In this document: piece after piece, positions 24,696 to 37,739 of the stretch | How the letters are laid out: each line of letters starts with the position of its first letter | Position numbering within the stretch: the first letter of the stretch is position 1 | NCBI RefSeq assembly: GCF_035594125.1 | Contig: NC_087185.1 | Coordinates: 10,680,501-10,744,500 of the forward strand | DNA from: Scylla paramamosain | Lineage: Eukaryota; Arthropoda; Malacostraca; Decapoda; Portunidae | DNA: 64,000 nt | Direction of reading: 5' to 3' | Translations under genes and position numbers: made by a program | Notes under the pieces: generated by a model | The model's database searches: none | Told to the model about the DNA's origin: nothing | Seen by the model: only the letters and a program-made list of their open reading frames with translations

Positions 24696-26976
24696 ATGTC
24701 TTTTGAGTGTTTTTGAGCGTGTTAGGCAATAAAGCACTAAAAAAGCAGGACAGTCACATTACATGGGAATAAAACTAAATTTTACTAAGAAATTGCCTTT
24801 AAATGTTTTGACCTCCTTACATATCAAAACGCTAAAACGCATACAAAACAGCTTTTGCATTACCAAAAAACATGTGTTTTGAGTGTATTTGACCATGTTA
24901 CCTATAAACACGCTTAAATACATGCAAAGAACCTAATGTTTGGGAAACGAAAGGACATTACGAGAAACGTGTATTATGAGTGTTTTTAAGATCCTTCAGT
25001 ATCAAAAAGCTAAAACCAACAAATAACACTCTTTATAGAGAAAAAACAAATAAAAAATAAATTAAAAAAATACCAATTTTTTTTTGTTATTCAAGTTCAT
25101 AGCTACCAATATGCCAAAATTCTGCCAAAATTCAGGGAAATTATGTGGAAAAAAGAACATTATCGAAAAAGTTAGTTTTAGATTTTTTTTGCAGTTTTGT
25201 ACCAAACCCTTAAGGGTATGGAAAGGCATCTCTATTGGGAAATTAAACGACTTTACAAGAAACCTGTCTTTTGAGTGTTTTTCCGAATGTTAGGCACCAA
25301 AATGATAAATAATATAAAAACCACTCTATATGGAAATCCAAAACAAAATTACGGAAAACGAGTCTTTTCAAAGTTTTATGTAGAAAAACGCTAAAACGGA
25401 TGCAAACCAACCAATAAGAAGAAATAGAATAACATTACGAAAAAGCTATATTTTGAGTGTTTTTGAGCTTGTTACATAAAAAAAAAAACGCGAAAATGGA
25501 TGCAGAGCACTCTATATAAGGAAAAAAAAAGGACATAAGGAAAAAACGAGTATAATGTGTCTTTCATAGTATCAAAAAATATCACAAAGCAAAAAACGCA
25601 AAACCTCGTGTGTATGGAAAAGTTTCTAAGATACCAATATGCTGAAACTCATGAATAATATTCTTAATTAAGAAACAAAACAACCTTACTAAATGTGTGT
25701 ATTATGAGTGTTTTTTATTTTTAGTTACCAAAACCCCAAATTCCATGGTAAACTAGATTTATGTGTGAAAAAAAAATGACACCAGAAAAGTGTCTTTTGA
25801 GGGTTTTTGAGCGTGTTAGGCAATAAAGCACTAAAAAGCAGGGCAATCAGATTACATGGGAATAAAACCAACTTTTACCAAGAACTTCCCTGTAAGTGTT
25901 TTTCAGCTCCTTACAAAACGAAAAGCTAAAACTCATGCAAAACACCTTTTATGGAGAAAGAGGATAACATTACCAAAAACATGTATATTGAGTGTTTTTG
26001 ATCATGTTTCTATAAAAAGCTTAAATACATGCAAAGAACCTTATCTTTGGGATACGAAAGGACATTACGAGAAACGTGTATTATGAGTGTTTTTAAGTTC
26101 CTTAACTATCAAAAAGCTAAAACCCACAAATAACACTCTTTATTTAGAAAAAAAAATAAAAAAAAATACTTTTTTTTTTTATTTATCTTCATAGGTACCG
26201 AGATGCCGAAATTCTGAGAAAATTCAGGATAATTATATGATAAAAGAATATTATCAAAACAGTTAATTTTAGCTTTTTTTCGGACTGTTATGTACCAAAC
26301 CCTAAAGTGCATGCAAAGCCTACTAGGTGAGGAAATTAAACGACCTTATCATAAATCTGTTTTTTGAGTGTTTTCAGCATGTTAGGGACTAAAACGATAA
26401 ATAATAAGGAACTCACACTATATGGGAATCCAAAAGAAAATTACGGAAAACATTTCTTCTCAGTGTTTTACGTAGAAAAACGCTAAAACGGATGGAAATC
26501 AACCAATATCAAGAAATAGAATAATATTACCAAAAAAGTATATTTAGAGTGTTTTTGAGCTTGTTACCTATAAAAAACGCGAAAATTGATGCAAAGCAGT
26601 CTATCATGGGAAATAAAAGGTTATTGCAAGAAAAGTGTATAATGAGTGTTTTAAAGTTCAAAAGAACCACAAGGCAAAAAACATGTATATGAAGAAGTTT
26701 CCTAGACACCATAATCCTGAAACTCATGAACACTCTCAATTGAGAAACAGAACATCCTTACTAAATGCGTGTATTTTGAGTACTTTTAACATTCTTAGTT
26801 ACGAAAACCCGAAATTGCATGCGAAACCAGCTTTATGTGGAAAAAAAATGACATTACCAGAAAAGTGTCTTTTAGTGTTTTTGAGCGTGTTAGGCAATAA
26901 AGCACTAAAAAGCAGGGCAATCACATTACATGGGAATAATACCAACTTTTACCATGAACTTGCCTTTAAGTGTTTT
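24696..26976 (+). repeat. HOR satellite block, plus orientation
   Basis: About two HOR units between two inverted modules: b to j of one subtype (e with CAGGGAAATTATGTGG), then a unit of the other subtype (e with ATATGATAAAAGAATATTATC), ending at the c start. A j monomer near 26,670-26,700 is short (GCAAAAAACATGTATATG). No gene seen. Confidence 0.82.
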
Positions 26977-27444
26977 TGACACACATTTAGTAAGGTTTTT
27001 CTGTTTCTTAATTAAGAGTGTTATTCATAAGTTTCAGCATTTTAATATCTAGGAATATACACGAGTTTTTGCGTTTTTTGCCTTGTGGTTTTTTGAACTA
27101 TAAAACATTGATTATACACTTTTCTCGAAATGTCTCTTTGTTTCCCAATATAGTGTGCTTTGTATCAATTTTTGCGTTTTTTTGTAGGTAATAAGCTCAA
27201 AAACACTCAAAATGTATATTTTTGGTAATGTTTTTCTGCTTCTTGATATTGGTTGTTTTGCATCAGTTTTAGCTTTTTTTTCTACGTAAAACACTGAGAA
27301 TAAATGTTTTCAGTTATTTTTTTTTTATTCCCATATAGAGTGAGTTCCTTATTTTTTATCGTTTTGGTACCTAACATGCTGAAAAACACTCAGAAGACAG
27401 ATTTCTGGTAAGGTATTTAATTTCCTCATATGGGAGGCTTTGCA
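26977..27444 (-). repeat. Inverted f-j module, copy 3
   Basis: Contents as in the other modules, about 468 bp. Left joint TTTTTGACACACATTTAG differs from the others by one base (CACA for CACG). j is shortened near 27,050 (CTAGGAATATACACGAG). Right joint GGCTTTGCATGTCTTTTGAG is identical. Confidence 0.8.
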
Positions 27445-27690
27445 TGTCTTTTGAGTGTTTTTGAGCGTGTTAGGCAATAAAGCACTAAAACGCACGGCAA
27501 TCACATTACATGGAAATAAAACCAAATTTTACTAAGAACTTGCCTTTAAGTGTTTTTGAGCTGCTTTCATACAAAAACGCTAAAACGCATGCAAAAGATA
27601 TTTTATGGAGAAACAGAATAACATTACCAAATACATGTATTTTGAGTGTTTTTGATCAAGTTATCTATAAAAACGCTTAAATACATGCAA
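27445..27690 (+). repeat. HOR satellite fragment (b, c, d)
   Basis: Ordinary b, c and d monomers follow the module. The d monomer breaks off after GCAAAGAAC and passes into strongly diverged monomers. Confidence 0.8.
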
Positions 27691-28052
27691 AGAACAAAAA
27701 TACATGCAAACACTCTGTTAGGTACCACAGCACCAAAAAGAGCCTATATGAGGAAATAAAAGGACATGACAAAAAACGTGTATTATGAGGTTTTTTTTCA
27801 GCTTCTTAGGTACCAAAACGCTAAAATAAATGAGAAGCACACTGTATGGAGAAAGAGAAAAACATTACCAAAATCGTGTAATTTGAATGTTTTTTTTCAC
27901 ATTGTCAGGTAGCAAAACACCATAATGCTTGCTCGCTATATAAGAAAATTAAACAACAGTGTAAGAAATGTGTTTTTATGTATTTTTCAGCGTGTTAGGC
28001 ACGAAAACGCTAAATAGCATGGAAAGCACTTTATATAGAAATGCAAAATAAC
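27691..28052 (+). repeat. Diverged monomers flanking LINE copy 2
   Basis: About four monomers keep the family skeleton (AACATTACCAAAA, GTACCAAAACGCTAAA, TATATAAG) but fit none of types a to j well. Examples are CTCTGTTAGGTACCACAGC, AGGTAGCAAAACACCATAATG and TCAGCGTGTTAGGCACG. They occur only here; the left arm of palindrome A has lost the equivalent stretch. They could be an older state of the array preserved beside the LINE, or a separate subfamily. Confidence 0.65.
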
Positions 28053-28057
28053 ATTAC
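28053..28057. repeat. LINE target-site duplication, 5' side
   Basis: ATTAC precedes the LINE and recurs at 28,884-28,888 directly after it. An uninterrupted monomer reads ACATTAC followed by an A-rich stretch and GTGTATTTT, which is what remains if the LINE and one ATTAC are removed. The duplication is short and lies in a recurrent motif, so chance is possible. Confidence 0.5.
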
Positions 28058-28883
28058 AAAATAACAGGCAAAATAACAGGCAGATTTGAGTAGGTTGAAC
28101 GAATGGACGGACAGATGGCAAATGGAGTTTAATGTCAACAAATGCAAAGCACTTAGCGTAAGTAAAAGAAACCCACACAGTAGTTACACAATGAACAACC
28201 AAGTTCTGGTAGGTTCAGGGTAAGTAAAAGATTTGAGATTTAAGGTTATATCTGAACTCCGTCTAAGAAAGCAATGGAAAGAGGCCAGAAACAAAGCAAA
28301 TAGTGTATTATGATTCATTTTCAGGAGTGCTAAAAGTAAAACTCCCGAAGTAATATGAAAGTTACATTTGGCGCTGGTCAGACTTCATCTAGACTACGCT
28401 GTCCAATTCTGGTCACCACATCTCAGGAAGGATAAAGGTCTATTAGAATCAGTACAAAGGAAAATAATTAAAAGGATACAGGGGATAAGGAATATTCCTT
28501 ACGAAGCGATATTCAAGCTGTTAAAATTACGTTTTCTTTAAAGAGACGTAGGTTAAGAGTGGACCTAATAGAAATCTTTTAGTGGTATAAGGGGAACATC
28601 TGTAAATACGAGAGAACAAGAAAAACGGGTTCAAGCCTTAAAACTTGATGCTCAAAAAGGAGACAGGAAGGAATTGGTTCTCAAATAGATTAGTAGATGA
28701 TTGGAACGGACGTAGTAATCAAGTTGTTACTGCTGAGGCATTTCGGAACAGTAAGAGAAAATTACACATTTATGGATAGGGATGATAGGTGGAATTAGGT
28801 AGGCAAATTTCATACAAGTACTGCAACTTGTAGGCCTGATGCCTTTTTACAGATTTACTTATTTCTTATGTTCTAATGTTCTT
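28058..28883 (+). pseudogene. Decayed CR1-like LINE 3' end, copy 2
   Basis: Plus-strand copy of the element at 12,452-13,293, about 826 bp. From about 28,080 the frame reads ADLSRLNEWTDRW, then FNVNKCKALSVSK and NNQVLVGSG followed by TAA. After that come fragments with ELRLRKQW, EARNKANSVL, LDYAVQFWSPHLRKD, LLESVQRK and RIQGIRNIPYEA, and near the end NRLVDDWN. This is the last part of a LINE reverse transcriptase of CR1/jockey type. The residues are recognisable, but stops and frame breaks show it is dead. The 3' end has imperfect 8-bp repeats (TTCTTATG, TTCTAATG, TTCTTATT), a hallmark of CR1-type 3' ends. The 5' truncation point is the same as in copy 1, apart from that copy's lost flank. 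Confidence 0.88.
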
Positions 28884-28888
28884 ATTAC
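28865..28888 (+). repeat. CR1-type 8-bp tail repeats and 3' target duplication
   Basis: Two to three imperfect TTCTTATG-like octamers end the LINE, followed by ATTAC and then ordinary satellite (TAAAAGCGTGTATTTTCAG). Copy 1 has lost most of this tail. Confidence 0.65.
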
Positions 28889-31800
28889 TAAAAGCGTGTA
28901 TTTTCAGTGTTTTTCAGCTATTACGTGAAAAAAAATGCCAAAATGCATGCAAAGCACCCTATATGAAAAAAGAGAGCGAAATTACGAGAAACGTGCATTA
29001 TGAGTGTTTTTGAGATTCTTCGGTACCAAAACGCTGAAACTCATGAATAACACTCTTAATTGAGATACAGAACAAACTTACCAAATGCGTGTATTTTGAG
29101 TTTTTTTTCACATTCTTAGTTACAAAAACCCCAAATTGCATGCGAAACTAGCTTTATGTGGAAAAAAAAAAGACATTACCAGAAGAGTGTTTTTGACCGT
29201 GTTAGGCAATAAAGCACTAAAAAGCAGGGCAATCACATTACATGGGAATAAAACCAAATTTTACCAAGAACTTGCCTTTAAGTGTTTTTGAGCTCCTTAC
29301 ATATTGAAACGCTAAAACGCATGCAAAACACCCTTTATGGAGAAACAGAAAAATATTACCAAAAACATGTATTTTGAGTGTTTTTGATCATGTTACCTAT
29401 AAAAACGCTTAAATACATGCAAAGAACCCTATATTTGGGAAACGAAAGGACATTATTAGAAACGTGTATTATGAGTGTTTTTAAGTTCCTTAAGTACCAA
29501 AAAGCTAAGACCCACAAATAAAACTCTTTATAGAGAAAAAAATAAACAAATAAAATAATAGCAATTTTTTTTTTGTGTTATTCATCTTCATAGGTACAAA
29601 GATGCCAAAATTCTGGCAAAATTCAGGCAAATTATGTGGAAAAAAAACAATATCAAAAAAGGTAATTTTACCTTTTTTTCAGACTGTTATGTACCAAACC
29701 CTAAAGTACATGCAAAGTCACCTATATATGGAAATTAAACGACTTTACAAGAAACCTGTCTTTTGAGTGTTTTTTTAGCATGTTAGGATCCAAAACGATG
29801 AATACCATTGAAGTCACTCAATATGTGAATCCAAAGCAAAATTACAGAAAACATGTCTTCTCAGTGTTTTACGTAGAAAAACGCTAAAACGGATGCAAAC
29901 CAACTAATACGAAGAAATAGAAAAACATCACCAAAAAGGTATATTTTGAGTGTTTTTGAACTTGTTACCTACAAAAAACGCGAAAATGCATGCAAAGCAC
30001 TCTATATTGGGAAACAAAAGGACATTACGAGAAACGTGTATAATGAGTGTTTTATAGTTTCACAAGATCCACAAGGCAAAAAACACAAAAACTCGTATAT
30101 AAGGAGAATTTTCTTAGATACCAAAATACTGAAACTCATGAATAACACTCTTAATTGAAAACCAGAACAACCTTACTGAATGCGTGTATTTTGAGTGTTT
30201 TTTTTTTCAACTTCTGGGAAAAAAAATTACATTAACAGAAAAGTGTCTTTTGAGTGTTTTTGAGAGTGTTAGTCAATAAAGTAGTAAAAAGTAGAGCAAT
30301 CACATTACATGGAATAAAACCAACGTTTACCAAGAACTTGCCTTTAAGTGTTTTTCAGCTCCTTATATGCGCTAAAACGCATGCAAAACACACTTTATAT
30401 AGAAACAAAATAACATTACCAACAACAGGTATTTTAAGTGTTTTTTAATCATGTAATCTATAAAAACGCTTAAATACATGCAAAGAACCTTATGTTTAGC
30501 AAAGGAAAGAATATTACGAGAAACGTGTATTATGAGTGTTTTTAAGTTCTTTAAGAACCAAAAAGCTAAAACCCACAATTAACACTCTTTATTTAGAAAA
30601 ATAAATAAATAAATAAATAGAAAAATAGAATTTTTTTTATTTTTTTATTCATCTTGATAGGTATCGAGATGCCAAAATTCTGGCAAAATTCAGGGCAATT
30701 ATGCGATAAAAGTTTAATTTTAGTTTTTTTTTCGGACTGTTATTTACCAAACCCTAAAGTGCATGCAAAGCCACCTATATGAGGAAATTAAACGACTTTA
30801 CCAGAAACCTGTCATTTGAGTGATTCTCAGCTTCTTAGGCATCAAAACGATAAATAATATGGAAGTCACTCTATATGAGAATCCAAAAACAAAATACTGA
30901 AAACGTGTCTTTTCTGTGTTTTAGGTAGAAAAACGCTAAAACGGATGCAAACCAACAGATATGAAGAAATATAATATTACCAAAAAGATATATTTTGAGT
31001 GCTTTTAATATTGTTACCTACAAAAAACGCGAAAAAGGATGCAAAGCACTCTATATTGGGAAACAAAAGAAAAATTACGAGAAACGTGAATAATGAGTGT
31101 TTTATACTTTCACAAGAACCACAAGGCAAAAAACGCAAAAACTCGTGTATATGGAGAAGTTTCTTAGTTACCAAAACGCTGGTACTCATGAATAACACTC
31201 TTAAATGAGAAACATAACAACCTTACGAAATGCGTATATTTTGAGTGTTTTTCACATTCTTATTTACCAAAACCCAAAATTGCTTTATGTTGGTAAGAAA
31301 TGACATTACCAGAAAAGTGACTTTGGGTAATTCTGAGCGTGTTAGGCAATAAAGCACTAAAAAGCAGGGCAATAACATTATATGGGAATGAAACTAACTT
31401 TTACCAAGAACTTGCCTTTAAGTTTTTTTGAGCTCCTTACGTAACAAAACGCTAAAACAAATGCAAAACACCCTTTATTGAGAATTAGATTAACATTACC
31501 AAAAACATGTATTTTGAGTGTTTTTGATCATGCTACCTATAAAAACGCGAAAATACATGCAAAGAACCCTATGTTTGGGAAACGAAAGGACATTACGAGA
31601 AACGTGTATTGTGAGTTTTTTAAGTTCCTTAAGAACCAAAAAACTAAAACGAAAAACTAAAAAATAAATAAATATATTAAGAAACGGCAATTTTTTGTTT
31701 GTTTTGTTATTCATCTTCATAGGTACCGAGATGCCAAAATTCTGGGAAAATTCTGGGCAATTATGTGATAAAAGAATATTATCAAAAAAGTTAATTTCAG

Positions 31801-34800
31801 CTTTTTTTTTCGGAATGTTATGTACCAAACTCTAAAGTGAATGCAAAGCCACCTACATGAGGAAATTAAATGACTTTACGAGAAACCTTACTTTTGAGTG
31901 TTTTTCAGTATGTTAGCCACCAAAACGATAATAACATGGAAGTCACTCAATATGGGAATCCAAAACAAAATTACTGAAAACGTGTCTTTTCAGTGTTTTA
32001 CGTAGAAAAAAAGGATGCAAACCAACCAATATGAAGAAATAGAATAACATTACCAAAAATGTATATTTTGAATGTTTTTGAGCTTGTTACCTAAAAAAAA
32101 TTCAAAAATGGATGCAAAGTATTGCAAAACAAAAGGACATTCTGAAAACGTGTATAATGAGTGGTTTATAGTTTCACAAGAACCAAAAGGCAAAAAAGGC
32201 AAAAACTCGTGTACCTAGAGAAGTTTCTTAGATACCAAAATGATGAAACTCATGAATAACACTTTTAATTGAGAAACAGAATTACCTTAAAAAATGTGTG
32301 TATTTTGAGTGTTTTTTACATTCTTAGTTACAAAAATCCCAAATTACATGCGAAACTAGCTTTATGTGGGAAATAAATGACATTACCAGAAAAGTGTCTT
32401 TTGAGTGTTTTTGAGCGTTATATGCAACAAAGCACTAAAAAGCAGAACAATCACATTACAATGGAATAAATTCAAATTTTACGAAGAATAAAAAAAAAAA
32501 GACTTACCAAATGAGTGTATTTTGGGTATTTTTCACATTCTTAGTTACCAAAACCTCAAATTGCATGGGATAAAAATGTGGGAAAAAAATTACTAACATA
32601 AAAAAGTTTTTTTGAGTGTTTTTGAGCGTGTTAGGAAATAAAGCACTAAAAAGCAGGGCAATCACATTACATAGGGATAAAACCAATTTTTACTAAGAAC
32701 TTCCCTTTAATTTTTTTTTGAGCTCCTTACGTATATACAAAAACGCTAAAACGCATGCAAAACACCCTTTATGGAGAAACAGAATAACATTACCAAAAAC
32801 ATGTATTTTGAGTGTTTTTGATAATATTACCTATAAAAACACAAATACATGTTTGAGAAACGAAAATAAACGTTACGAGAAACGTGTATTATGAGTGTTT
32901 TTAAGTTTCTAAAGTACCAAAAAGCTAAAAGCCACAAATAACACTCTTTATAGAGAAAAAAAAAAAAAATAATGAAATACAAATTTTTTTTTCTTTTTTG
33001 TTATTCATATTCATAGGTACTGCAATGCCGAAAGTCTGCCAAAATTCAGGGAAATTATGTGGAAAAAAGAACATTATCAAAAAAGTTAATTTTAGCTTTT
33101 TTTTTCGGACTGTTATGTACCAAACCCTAAAGTGCATCCAAAGCCACCTATATGGGGAAATTACACGACTTTACCAGAAACCTCTCTTTTGAGTGTTTTC
33201 TTTTTTAGCATGTTAGGCATCAAAAGGATAAATAATATGGAAGTCACTCAATATGGAAATGCAAAACAAAATTACTGAAACTGTCTCATTTCCGTGTTTT
33301 ACGTAGAAAAACGCTAAAACGGATGCAAACCAACCAATATTGAGTGTTTTTGAGCCTGTAAACCACAAAAAACGCGAAAATGGATGCAAAGCACTCTATA
33401 TTGGGAAACAAAAGGACATTACAAGAAACGTGTATAATGAGTGTTTTATGGTTTCACAAGAACCACAAGGCGAAAAACGCAAAAAGTATATATGGATAAG
33501 TTTCTTAGATACCAAAATGCTGAAACTAATGAATAACACTCCTAATTGAGAAACAGAACAACCTTATTAAATGCGTGTATTTTGAGAGCTTTTCACATTC
33601 TTAGTTACCAAAACCCCAAATTGCATGCGAAACCAGATTTATGTGGGAAAAAATAAAATTACCAGAAAAGTGTCTTTTGAGTGTTTTTGATTGTGATAGG
33701 ATATAAAGCACTAAAAAGCAGGGGAATCACATTAAATTCTAATAAAACCAATTTTTACAAAGAACTTGCCTTTAAGTGTTTTTGAGCTCCTTATATACAA
33801 AAACGCTAAAACGCCTGCAAAACACACTTTATGGAGAAACAGAATAACATTACCAAAAAGATATATTTTGAGTGTTTTTGATCATGTTATCTATAAAAAT
33901 GCTTGAATACATGGAAAGAACCTTATGTTTGGGAAACGAAAGGACATTACGAGAAACGTGTATTATGAGTATTTTTAAGTTCCTTAAGTACCAAAAAGCT
34001 AAAACCCACAAATAACACTCTTTATTTAGAAAATAAATAAGAAAATAAAAAATATAATTTTTTTCTTTTTTTTTTGTCATTCATCTTCATTGGTACCGAG
34101 ATGACAAAATTCTGGGAAAATTCAGAGCAATTATATGATAAAAGAATATTACCAAAAATGTTGATTTTTTTTTTTTTTTTTTGACTTATGTACCAAACCC
34201 TTAAGAGCATGCAAAGCCTCCTATATGAGAAAATTGAATGACTACCAGAAATCTGTCTTTTGAGTGTTCTTCAGCATGTTAGGCACTAAAACGATAAATA
34301 ATAATGAACTCACTCAATATGGGAATCCAAAACAAAAATTACTTAAAACGTGTCTTCTCAGTATTTTACGTAGAAAAACACTAAAACGGATGCAAACCAA
34401 CCAATATCAAAAAATAGAAAAACATTACCAAAAAGGTACATTTTGAGTGTTTTTGAGCTTGTTACCTTAAAAAAAAAAGCGAAAATTGATGCAAAGCACT
34501 CTATATTGGGAAAGAAAGAGGCATTGCAAGAAAAGTGTATAATGAATATTTTATAGTTCAAAAGAACCACAAGGCAAAAAACGCAAAAACTCGTGTATAT
34601 GGATACACGAGTTTTTAGATTTAGTTTTATTTAGATACCAAAATGCTGAAACTCATGAATAACACTCTTAATTGAGAAACAGAACAACCTTACTAAATGC
34701 GTGTATTTTGAGTGCTTTTCACATTCTTAGTTATCCAAAACCCAAATTGATTGCGAAACCAGCTTTATATGGTAAAAAAAAAATGACATTTTCAGAAAAG

Positions 34801-37739
34801 TGTCTATTGAGTGTTTTTGAGCGTGATAGGCAGTAAAGTAATAAAAAGAAGGGCAATCACATTACATGGTAATAAAACCAATGTTTACCAAGAACTTGCC
34901 TTTAAGTGTTTTTGAGCTCCTTATATAACAAAACGCTAAAATGCATGCAAAACACACTTTAAGGAGAAACAGAATAACATTACCAAAAAACATGTATTTT
35001 GAGTGTTTTTGATCATGTTACCAATAAAATGCTTAAATACATGATAAGAACCCTATTTATGGGAAAGTAAAGGACATTAGAAGAAACGTGTATTATGAGT
35101 GTTTTTTCAGCATGTTAGGCACCAAAACGATAAATAACATGGAAGTCACTCTATATGGGAATCCAAAACAAAATTACTGAAAACGTGTCTTTTCGGTGTT
35201 TTACGTAGAAAAACGCTAAAACGGATGCAAACCAACCAATATGAAAAAGAATAGAATAACATTACCAAAAAGGTATGTTTTGAGTGTTTTTGAGCTTCTT
35301 ACCTACAAAAAACGTGAAAATGGATGCAGAGCACTCCCTAACAAAAGGAAACAAAAAGATATTACGAGAAACGTGTATAATGAGTGTCTTATTATTTTCG
35401 AGCAAAAGAACTTGTGGTTCACAAGAACCACTAGGCAAAAAACGCAAAAACTCGTTTATATAAAGAAGTTTCTTAGATACCAAAATGCTGAAAATCATGA
35501 AAAACAATCTTAATTGAAAAACAGAACAACCTTACCAAAAGCGTGTGTTTTCAGTGTTTTTTACATTCTTAGTTACCAAAATCCCAAATAGCATGCGAAA
35601 CTAGCTTTATGTGGAAAAAAAAATGACATTACCAGAAGTTTCTTTTGAGAGTTTTTGAGCGAGTTAGGCAATAAAGCACTAAAAAGCAGGGCAATCACAT
35701 TACATGGGAATAAAACCAACTTTGACCAAGAACTTGCCATTATGTGGTTTTGAGCTCCTTACATACCAAAACGCTAAAACGCAGCCAAAACACTCCTTTA
35801 TGGAGAAGCAGAAAAACATTACAAAAAAACATGTGTTTTAAGTGTTTTTGATCATGTTAGCTATAAAAACGTTTAAATACATGCAAAGAACTCTATCTTT
35901 TGGAAACGAAAGGACATTACGAGAAACGTGTATTATGACCGTTTTTAAGTTCCTTAAGTACCAAAACGTTAAAACCCACAAATAACACTCTTTAAAGAGA
36001 AAAAAAAGAAAAAATAAATAAAAAAATAGCCTTTTTTCATTGATTTTCATAAGTACCGGAATGCCAAAATTCTGCCAAATTTCAAGGAATTTATGGGGAA
36101 AAAAGAACATTGTCAAAAAAGTTAATTCCAGTTTTTTTTTTCGGATTGTTATTTACCAAACCCTAAATTGCATGCAAAGCGACCTATATGAGGAAATTAA
36201 ACGACTTTACCAGAAACCTGTCTTTTCAGTGTTTTTCAGCATGTTAGGCACCAAACCGATAAATAATATGGAAGTCAGTCAATATGTGAATCCAAAACAA
36301 AATTACTGAAAACGTGTGTTTTCAGTGTTTTAGGTAGAAAAAACGCTAAAACGGATGCAAAGCAACGAAAATGAAGAAATAGAATAACATTACCAAAAAG
36401 TGTTTTTGATCTTTTTACCTACATAAAACGCGAAAATGGATGTAAAAGCCCTTTATATTGGGAAGCAAAAAAACATTTAGAGAAACGTGTATAATGATTG
36501 TTTTATAGTTTCACAAGAACCACAAGACAAAAAACGCAAAAACTCGTGTATATAGAGAAATTTCTTATATACCAAAATGGTAAAACTCATGAATAACAAT
36601 TTTAATTGAGAAACAGAACTACCTTACGAAATGTGTGTATTTTGAGTGTTTTTCACATTTTTAGTTACGAAAATCCAAAATTACATGCGAAACTAGCTTT
36701 ATGTGGGAAAAAAATGACATTATCAGAAAAGTGTCTTTTGAGTGTTTTTGAGCGTGATATGCAACAATGCACTAAAAAGCAGAATAATCACATTATATAT
36801 TGTATTTTTTCACATTGTTAGCAAAACCCCAAATAGCATGCGAACTAGCTTTATGTGGGAAAAAATGACATTAGGCACGTTTTAGGCAATAAAGCACTAA
36901 AAGGCAGGTCAATCATATTACATTGGAATAAAACAAACTTTTACCAAGAACTTGCCTTGAAGTGTTTTTCAGCTCCTTAAATACGAAATCGCTAAAACGC
37001 ATGCAAAACACTCCTTTATGGAGAAGTAGAATAACATTACCAAAAACAAGTGTTTTTGAGAGTTTTTTTTATCATGTTACCTATAAAAACGCTTAAATAC
37101 ATGCAAAGATCCCTATATTTGAGAAACGAAAGGACATTACGAGAAATGTGTACTATGAATGTTTTTAAGTTCCTTAAGTATCAAAACGTTAAAACCTACA
37201 AATAACATTCTTTATAGAGAAAAATAAATAAATAAAATTAATAAAAAATGGCATTTTTATTTTTTTTGTTATTGATGTTCATAGGTACCAAGATGCCAAA
37301 ATACTGCAAAAATTCAGGGAAATTATATGGAAAAAAGAACATTATCGAAAAAGTTCACTTTACCTTTTTTTCGGAGTTATGTATCAAACCATAAAATGTA
37401 TGCAAAGCCACCTATTTGTGAAAATTTAACAACTTCATAAGAAACCTGTCTTTTGAGTGTTTTTCCGCATGTTAGGCATCATACCAACGATAGATAAAGT
37501 CACTCTATATGGAAATCAAAAACAATATTACTGAAAACGTGTCTTTTAAAAGATTTACGTAGAAAAATGCTAAAACGGATGCAAACCAAACAATATGAAA
37601 AAATAGAATAATAACATTACCAGAAAAGTGTCTTTGAGTGTTTTTGAGCGTCTTAGGCAATGAAGCACTAAAAAGCAGGGCAATCACAGTACATGGGGAT
37701 AAAACCAACTTTTACGAAGAACTTGCCTTTTAGTGTTTT
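28889..37739 (+). repeat. HOR satellite block, plus orientation
   Basis: About eight HOR units. The first 170 bp hold the atypical monomers also found at 12,300-12,451. Private changes include a deletion in a near 30,200-30,225 (long T run then CAACTTCTGGG), a filler hairpin at 34,585-34,616, a joint near 35,100 that drops about 290 bp, and a j variant with hairpin at 35,411-35,434. The h-to-b joint near 37,610-37,635 is shared with the left arm. No gene seen. Confidence 0.83.
34585..34616. repeat. Filler hairpin at the mirror of the LTR site
   Basis: AAAAACTCGTGTAT, loop ATGG, ATACACGAGTTTTT. The usual j sequence GGAGAAGTTTCCTAGATACC is replaced by GGATACACGAGTTTTT plus AGATTTAGTTTTATTTAG before ATACC. 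The first part is a local inverted copy of the sequence just upstream, and the second is an irregular AT-rich filler. It lies within a few bases of the position where the other arm holds the LTR. Confidence 0.75.

Noticed and set aside
12452..28883. LINE copies as two independent, possibly active insertions
   Set aside because: They share the truncation point and a stop codon, lie at mirror positions, and have broken frames.
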